From Acidobacteriota bacterium (GTDB lineage: Bacteria > Acidobacteriota > Terriglobia > Acidiferrales > UBA7541): a DNA stretch of 20,126 nucleotides. The notes under the pieces were generated by a model. The model was given only the letters and a program-made list of their open reading frames with translations, was not told where the DNA came from and did no database searches. Below are positions 15,833-20,126 of this stretch, piece after piece; position 1 is the stretch's first letter, and every line of letters begins with the position of its first letter. Position numbers and translations under genes: made by a program. The DNA is taken from contig PKXT01000001.1 of NCBI GenBank assembly GCA_003133505.1, forward strand, positions 2,207 to 22,332. Direction: 5' to 3'.

Positions 15833-17326
15833 ATGCGCCAAAGAAAAGTTAGCGGGGAGGCCGAGACGGAGGTGGATTTTGCTGAGCTGGAAGACGGTTC
15901 GCTCGCAGAAATGATCGAAGATCCGGTGTGTCCGACGAAAACGCTGCTTGCAGTGTACAAAGACGGAAACGTGCGGTACGTGGAAAAGTGGCGGGACGGG
16001 AGCAGAACTCTCGTTCCAATACCACGGCATGGTCAGGTGTTGAACCACATCTGCTTTCCCGCCGGGTGCGAATCTTATCTCGGGCTGGAGGAGCTCGAGA
16101 GGGACGTTGCTCCTTTCTTTTTCTCCTGTGCGGATTTCGAGGTCGTCTGGCGAATGGGGATGACAGGATTCGTGTTTAGTACTTGGAACCCCGAAACGCT
16201 GCCCGTGGCGCCTTATCTCGCGTTGCTGGGCCCTCCCGGGTCGGGAAAGACTACGGTAATGCGGATTCTTAGATTATTATGCCGGCGTAGCCTACCGGTC
16301 TCTGACATCTCGTCGGCGGGATTCTACGATGTTTGTAATCGGCTCAGCCCGACTCTGCTGATAGACGAAGCGGCCACGGCTGGCCATCCCCGGACACTTC
16401 TCCATCTCCTCCGATCTAGTAGCTCCCCTGGGTTTGTAAGTCTTAGAAAAGGTACTGCTCAAATGGCGTACGGACCCAAGGTGCTTGCGTGGACAGAACT
16501 GCCGAACGACCCGGCACTAATCAGCCGCTGCCTGATCATCCCCATGCACAAGACGTCGCGCACGGATCTTATCAGCCCGGATGACCCGAAGGTCTTGGAG
16601 TTCGCCAAGAGAGTTCGGATGCGCCTTCAACAGTTCCGGTTCGAGCATTACCGTAGCCTCCCAATTCCGAAAGTTCCCGCAAGTGTACAATTATCATCGC
16701 GGCCTCTTGACATCTACCGCGCGCTGGCCCTTCCGGTCGGGAAGGACCAGAATTTGTGCACAATCTTGGCTCACTTAGTCGCTGACCAGAGCCAATTTCA
16801 ATCCCCTCTAATTTCAGCCCTACAGGCTTCAGCCGTTCGAAATCTTCACCGATTCATTCACTTTGATTCGAAGGCTGCCGGTTACAAACTCAAAGGGCTT
16901 ACACAGGCGATGATGGCGGACCTCGTGTCACGCGGCGAGCCTTCGAGGCTCAATGAACGAAAGGTGGGCGATGTACTGACATCGCTTGGCTTCACGAGCC
17001 GGAGTCGGACGAACCCGGGAACATTTACACTGTGGCTGCAGCGTTCGGATCGCATACGGATACACGAAATGGCTCGCGACTACGAAGTAGAGGGAGCAGT
17101 GCCGGATCAATACTGCGATATTTGCAAGGAGATCAATAAAGCTTCTCCCATTACCGTCACCAGTGAAATTTCGGAACAAACACAGGTTCCAAATACGGAA
17201 AAGCGTGAACAGCATGAACATCGTGAACGTCATGAACGTATATCCGTAGCCGCGACTCCAGCTGTGAATCGCCGATCGAAGCGACGGCATTCACGATTGA
17301 TCGGACGCGCTGGTAGAAGACTCTGA
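15833..17326 (+). CDS. AAA-type ATPase related to DUF3631/primase-helicase proteins
   Basis: The 497-residue protein has a Walker A motif GPPGSGKTT at residues 133-141 after the strand YLALL. It has a Walker B LLIDEA with Asp178 and Glu179, a sensor-like strand KVLAWTELP, and a candidate arginine finger in SRCLIIPM (Arg232). The order and the PNDPALISRCLIIPM motif recall the DUF3631 and plasmid/phage primase-helicase group, where the ATPase remodels or unwinds DNA. Residues about 340-420 look like a winged helix (LTQAMMADLV...LNERKVGDVLTSLGF). A CDICKE motif and a His/Glu/Arg repeat tail follow. The ~100-residue N-terminal part is not recognised, and no primase domain is present. The frame is intact while both flanking HNH copies are broken. 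It is probably the core gene of a mobile element; specific function unknown. Confidence 0.75.
   Translation: MRQRKVSGEAETEVDFAELEDGSLAEMIEDPVCPTKTLLAVYKDGNVRYVEKWRDGSRTLVPIPRHGQVLNHICFPAGCESYLGLEELERDVAPFFFSCADFEVVWRMGMTGFVFSTWNPETLPVAPYLALLGPPGSGKTTVMRILRLLCRRSLPVSDISSAGFYDVCNRLSPTLLIDEAATAGHPRTLLHLLRSSSSPGFVSLRKGTAQMAYGPKVLAWTELPNDPALISRCLIIPMHKTSRTDLISPDDPKVLEFAKRVRMRLQQFRFEHYRSLPIPKVPASVQLSSRPLDIYRALALPVGKDQNLCTILAHLVADQSQFQSPLISALQASAVRNLHRFIHFDSKAAGYKLKGLTQAMMADLVSRGEPSRLNERKVGDVLTSLGFTSRSRTNPGTFTLWLQRSDRIRIHEMARDYEVEGAVPDQYCDICKEINKASPITVTSEISEQTQVPNTEKREQHEHRERHERISVAATPAVNRRSKRRHSRLIGRAGRRL
17204..17239 (+). repeat. Four tandem 9-base repeats inside the ATPase gene
   Basis: Units CGTGAACAG, CATGAACAT, CGTGAACGT and CATGAACGT run head to tail and encode REQ-HEH-RER-HER. 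Being a multiple of three, copy-number change would keep the frame and alter the tail length. Confidence 0.8.
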
Positions 17327-17403
17327 AGAGCCCCGCTGGTAAAAGATAGATGCTTCATGAATTTTGCTGCCTTGCTCGCGGGAAGTAACCTCGAGAATCG
17401 AAA

Positions 17404-17697
17404 TTGAAGGCGCTGCTGCTCTCACTGGAAGGCGTGGTCGATCGTCTCCGCTATCCTCAGGAGATTGGAATTTCTCGAGTAGATCCGAAGCGCTTCATGA
17501 ATGCAAGCCCAGGGAGACTAAAGCTCAGCGATGCTATATATCGGAGACTGTGGCGTACCGTACTGGAGCGTGACGGATGGCACTGCCAAGGATGTGGATC
17601 GCTGCGTCAACTCGAGGTTCATCACATTATACCGCGGGCCGACTCGGAGACGATGTGGACGCAACCTCATAACGTCTCCGCCATGCCGGCTCTCTGA
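17404..17697 (+). pseudogene. HNH-endonuclease-like gene, frameshifted (right copy)
   Basis: The frame encodes GRLKLSDAIYRRLWRTVLER, DGWHCQGCGSLRQLEVHHII and PRADS, the first two-thirds of a small HNH endonuclease with the CxxC pair and first catalytic His pair. After PRADS the expected GDDVD continues in another frame, and NLIT with CRLSD (expected CRLCH) in a third, so two frameshifts are needed to restore the C-terminal half. The open frame ends at a TGA at 17695-17697. It starts 77 bases after the ATPase gene, in the same orientation. It is a degenerate paralogue of the copy at 15490, so the ATPase gene is bracketed by direct HNH repeats. The likely start is TTG 17404 or ATG 17495, neither with a ribosome-binding site. 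Confidence 0.7.
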
Positions 17698-17727
17698 CAG
17701 TTCCCGGTGGCGTTAGGGACCTGTCAG
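17694..17727. other. Imperfect hairpin next to the rearrangement breakpoint
   Basis: CTGACAG (17694-17700) pairs with CTGTCAG (17721-17727), and after one mismatch TCCC pairs with GGGA, leaving a loop of about ten bases. It lies six bases from the point where phosphoesterase homology starts at 17734. It may be an element end, a terminator of the HNH gene, or a structure that promoted breakage. Confidence 0.45.
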
Positions 17728-17733
17728 TAAATG

Positions 17734-18342
17734 GACGTATCCCGATCCCCAGCTTACGCCGTCATTGACCACTTTCGGGGCGACGTGATCGTACCAGCCT
17801 CCCCAATCGTCCTACGTAATGATGATCGCGGTGTTCGCCCAATAGGGGCTGTTCCCAATCGAGTTGACAATCGACGTTACCCAGGATGGCCCACTGCCGT
17901 CGTTGGCCAGGGCGTGATCGGAACTGGCTCCGTTCGGAATGATCCAGGTGACTTGCGCGAGCTGCCCATTGGCGATATCCACCAGGGCCTGTGTCTGCGG
18001 GATGACGACGTTTCCAGTCCAATCCGGGCCAGTGCAGGTGAGCGTGCCATTGACGGTTTGCTGCTGGCAGATGTGTTGTATGGCATCGGGCGCCGTCCAG
18101 ATGGAACCGGCGGACGGAGCATAGTAGCGCCACGTGACGCCCTTACCGTGGAGCAGGTCGGTGAGGGTGGGATGTTCGAAACAAGGATATTGGGGCGGCT
18201 GGTTGGTCTCGCTGCCTGTGGGATCGATAATCGCTACGGTCTCCGTCAGAGGGGCGATGCATCCTGCGGGGCTGTTATTGGGATTTTCCGCGGCGAATAG
18301 GTTGCTGCTCGCCGTAGGAGCTGAAGTGCCAGAAATAATGAA
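17734..18342 (-). pseudogene. Middle fragment of a PF04185-type phosphoesterase
   Basis: Read on the minus strand from 18342, the frame gives FIISGTSAPTASSNLFAAEN, then YPCFEHPTLTDLLHGKGVTW, YYAPSAGSIW and ANGQLAQVTWIIPNGASSDH. After NSPYWANTAIIIT a TAG (17812-17814) replaces the Trp expected there. The frame then continues with DDWGGWYDHVAP, the family's metal-binding motif, to NDGVSWGSGYV, where homology stops at 17734. The N-terminal third is absent: at 18342 the frame runs into a transposase remnant. The missing C-terminal continuation is found on the + strand at 15063-15335. The gene is dead through truncation, a nonsense codon and rearrangement. The intact family is exported and hydrolyses phosphoesters or phospholipids. 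Confidence 0.85.
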
Positions 18343-18752
18343 GCTAAGAAGGCCTCGTGCGGCGAGCGATTTCCGACTCCGCGATGAGGCCGGTCGTGAT
18401 TGTACTCCTCGATCCAACGAGCGATCGATGCCCGCGCTTCTTCCAAGCTCCGATACTCCGCCGTCCAGACTTCCTCTTCCTTCAAGCTGCGATGGAACCG
18501 TTCAATGTAACTGTTGCCTTCCGGGTGATGATACGCCGTCCTTCGGTGCGTGATGCCGAGCCGTGCGAGCGTTTCCAGGAACCGCGAAGAAGTGAACTGC
18601 GTTCCGTTATCCGTCGTCAGCGTCACGTTTTCCTCGCGGCTGCCCTCGGGCAGCCGTTCGAGCACGGCCTGCTCCACCGCTACGAGCGCGTCTTCGGTCC
18701 GGCAGCGATGCGAGAGATTCCATCCCACGATCTCTCGCGTGCAGCAGTCGGA
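18343..18752 (-). mobile_element. IS3-family transposase remnant, truncated at both ends
   Basis: On the minus strand this encodes DCCTREIVGWNLSHRCRTED, then TTDNGTQFTSSRFLETLARL, HHPEGNSYIERFHRSLKEEE and NHDRPHRGVGNRSPHEAFLA. This is the C-terminal half of an IS3-type OrfB (rve) integrase core with the second Asp (TTDNG) and the Glu (YIERF) of the DDE triad. The first catalytic Asp region is missing: an in-frame TAG (18753-18755) stands directly before the first recognisable codon. On the other side the frame passes into phosphoesterase DNA at about 18342 without its own stop. No terminal inverted repeats are visible. It is non-functional and probably marks an insertion followed by deletions that also removed the phosphoesterase 5' part. 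Confidence 0.85.
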
Positions 18753-18858
18753 CTAAGAGTTATCTCAACTCATTCAATTACATCAGGAGGCTGCAGCTTT
18801 CGGAGTAAAATGTGATCTCAGCTTCGGAATCTTCTCCGTCTGAAAGAAAGGTCCGGAA

Positions 18859-19200
18859 ATGCAAAGAAGAGAGTTGGATCGATACAGGCGTTTGCTTCTT
18901 TCGAAGCAGAGCGAATTGACTACCAAGAACGTCGCCGGGCAAAGTCCAATTCCAGCTGCAGGAAATTACGATGGTGATGCTGCCGAACAGGCTATCGCCG
19001 ATACCGAAGCGGATTTGCAGATCCGCTTACATCAAACAGACAGTCGGCTCTTGAGAGCAATTGAAGCGGCGCTCGGTCGAATCACACATGGCACCTTTGG
19101 CGTCTGTGAGATCTGTCACAACCCAATCACGAAGGCACGCTTGGAAGCCGTACCTTGGACGCACCATTGTCGTGATTGCAAGGAGCAGGAACACTTGTGA
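18859..19200 (+). CDS. TraR/DksA-family C4 zinc-finger protein
   Basis: The 113-residue protein has a helical N-terminal part (MQRRELDRYRRLLLSKQSEL), a probable coiled-coil turn with DGDAAEQA (Asp38, Asp40) and a C-terminal zinc finger: Cys83-x2-Cys86-x17-Cys104-x2-Cys107 in GVCEICHNPI and HHCRDCKEQ. This is the TraR/DksA layout. Members bind the RNA polymerase secondary channel and tune transcription, often with ppGpp. The acidic tip differs from the DxxDxA of canonical DksA, so it may be a paralogue with altered activity. GAAAGG ends seven bases before the ATG. A -10-like TAAAAT occurs at 18806-18811 without a clear -35. It stands alone between the transposase remnant and a convergent gene. 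Confidence 0.9.
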   Translation: MQRRELDRYRRLLLSKQSELTTKNVAGQSPIPAAGNYDGDAAEQAIADTEADLQIRLHQTDSRLLRAIEAALGRITHGTFGVCEICHNPITKARLEAVPWTHHCRDCKEQEHL

Positions 19201-19339
19201 CCTCACCTCTATATCGCGATTCGAGTCGAGCCGGATTGGGATGTATTCAACGCAATTGGGTGTAACGATCCGAGTATGTGTCGGACCAGATCTGGAAGCT
19301 ACTGGAAACAGGTGGTTTAAGACTGGTCGCGGAGAGATT

Positions 19340-20002
19340 TCATGGTCGGATCATCACTTCGTTTGGCCCCGACGGCAGGCTAAACTTTGCGCCCCTCTCC
19401 TGATTCAGCTTCAGAGTGGCCGGCACGTCCAACTCAGCAACCTGGACCTTTCGTGTCCATGAACCAGTACTCCAATAATCTGCGCTAGCATATATGGTCG
19501 TGCCGCTGATTAGATATTTCCCAATTTCTTCTTTGTGTCCGTCGCGAAAAACGAGAACGGCAGGCGGAAGCTCGCTAGGCGGCTTGGTTGCTGGAGTCTG
19601 TCGGAGAGCAGTGGATGGAAGGGCAGGCGGTAAAGCAGACTTTGAGTCTTGGTCAGTTGTTTCTGACTGACCGTAGTTTGTAATTCGCACCCAGTGGTCA
19701 CCCTGCAATTCCAGCACTAGCGACTCGGCCGGTTTCGGTGCCGGTGAAGCTGGCTGAGGCTCCGCAAGGAACATCTGAGGGGCAGGGACTTGGAGCATCG
19801 CCGGCTCAGCATCATAATCGGAGTAGTACGGCGCGAATCCCAAACCGCCTTGAAATCTGCCCGCTCGGCGCATTCGGGCGAAGCCTGCTCGCCTAGCCGG
19901 AGTCGACCCAAACCCTCCTCGCCTTTGACCTTGCGCGGACGGGACAAACACACTTGCTCCGACCACGGCAAACATCAGCATGATAATCAAGCGGTTATTC
20001 AC
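19340..20002 (-). CDS. Secreted protein with Gly/Arg-rich start and conserved C-terminal domain
   Basis: The 220-residue frame starts with GTG at 20002; the ribosome-binding site is weak. The N-terminus is a signal peptide (MNNRLIIMLMFAVVGASVFV, cleavage near SAQG). A Gly/Arg-rich segment (RRGGFGSTPARRAGFARMRR) follows, then Tyr/Asp/Pro-rich sequence, the strand LVLELQGDHWVRITNYG and a Pro/Ser/Thr linker. The C-terminal ~75 residues open with AVLVFRDGHKEEIGKYLISG, then a TTIYASADYW strand, a KVQVAELDVPATLKLNQERG helix and FSLPSG. This C-terminal domain recurs in Acidobacteriota exported proteins, where it is unnamed (recollection). Probably periplasmic or surface-associated. It is convergent to the DksA-type gene with a 139-base gap. 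Confidence 0.75.
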   Translation of the reverse strand: MNNRLIIMLMFAVVGASVFVPSAQGQRRGGFGSTPARRAGFARMRRAGRFQGGLGFAPYYSDYDAEPAMLQVPAPQMFLAEPQPASPAPKPAESLVLELQGDHWVRITNYGQSETTDQDSKSALPPALPSTALRQTPATKPPSELPPAVLVFRDGHKEEIGKYLISGTTIYASADYWSTGSWTRKVQVAELDVPATLKLNQERGAKFSLPSGPNEVMIRP

Positions 20003-20059
20003 TTACTTAATCCGTTTCAAGCGTGGGAAGCCTGCTGCGCTTCCTCTCCAAGCTACCTA

Positions 20060-20088
20060 TAGTTACTCTCAGCGGACTCAAGAGTCAA
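20060..20088 (-). promoter_or_regulatory. Candidate promoter with palindromic operator-like site
   Basis: On the minus strand TTGACT (20083-20088) is separated by 17 bases from TAACTA (20060-20065, a weak -10), about 58 bases before the GTG at 20002. The -35 overlaps the palindrome GACTCAAGAGTC (20075-20086), a possible repressor site. The -10 match is poor. Confidence 0.35.
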
Positions 20089-20126
20089 GTTCTAGATAGC
20101 GGGCGAGCAGGTTGAAATAAACTTAA

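Noticed and set aside
17731..18300. 189-residue plus-strand frame opposite the phosphoesterase fragment
   Set aside because: The minus strand carries unmistakable phosphoesterase motifs; the plus frame has no ribosome-binding site or domain.

Overview
The window looks like a chromosomal segment of a soil-type Acidobacteriota (Terriglobia-like) bacterium. This is inferred from family knowledge: a giant secreted protein with DUF11-type repeats, a TadG-TadE-TadE triplet, a PF04185-type phosphoesterase, and small HNH endonuclease relatives are a familiar combination there. No rRNA, tRNA or CRISPR array was seen, so the placement is not proven.

Left half (1-10357): a cell-surface and export cluster, all on the + strand. 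It opens with the 3' part of a tail-fibre-like coiled-coil protein. A 2072-residue secreted protein follows, with nine DUF11-like repeats that each carry a conserved cysteine pair. Next are a 313-residue secreted beta-rich protein and, 7 bases later, an exported thioredoxin-fold protein with a TPR-like N-terminal part and a CSPC active site. The last three genes could be one operon in which the thioredoxin serves the disulfides of its secreted neighbours.

Centre (10358-14406): a 539-base leader without a recognisable gene precedes a TadG-like gene and two TadE-like genes, the minor pilin-like parts of a Tad/Flp system. After a stretch that can fold into two mutually exclusive hairpins comes a small secreted coiled-coil protein. 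A short unrecognised minus-strand ORF follows.

Right half (14407-18752): a scrambled accessory region. A PF04185-type phosphoesterase gene lies in two pieces on opposite strands, about 2.4 kb apart. The middle piece ends at residues GSGYV and the C-terminal piece starts at YGFRVPL, which is the exact continuation expected for the family. Inverting 15063-17733 would rejoin the frame. Inside the segment sits an intact AAA-type (DUF3631-like) ATPase gene between two degenerate HNH-endonuclease copies. On the far side the phosphoesterase piece is fused to an IS3-family transposase remnant truncated at both ends.

Right edge (18753-20126): an intact TraR/DksA-type zinc-finger regulator gene and, convergent to it, a secreted proline-rich protein with a conserved C-terminal domain and a candidate promoter at the window's end.
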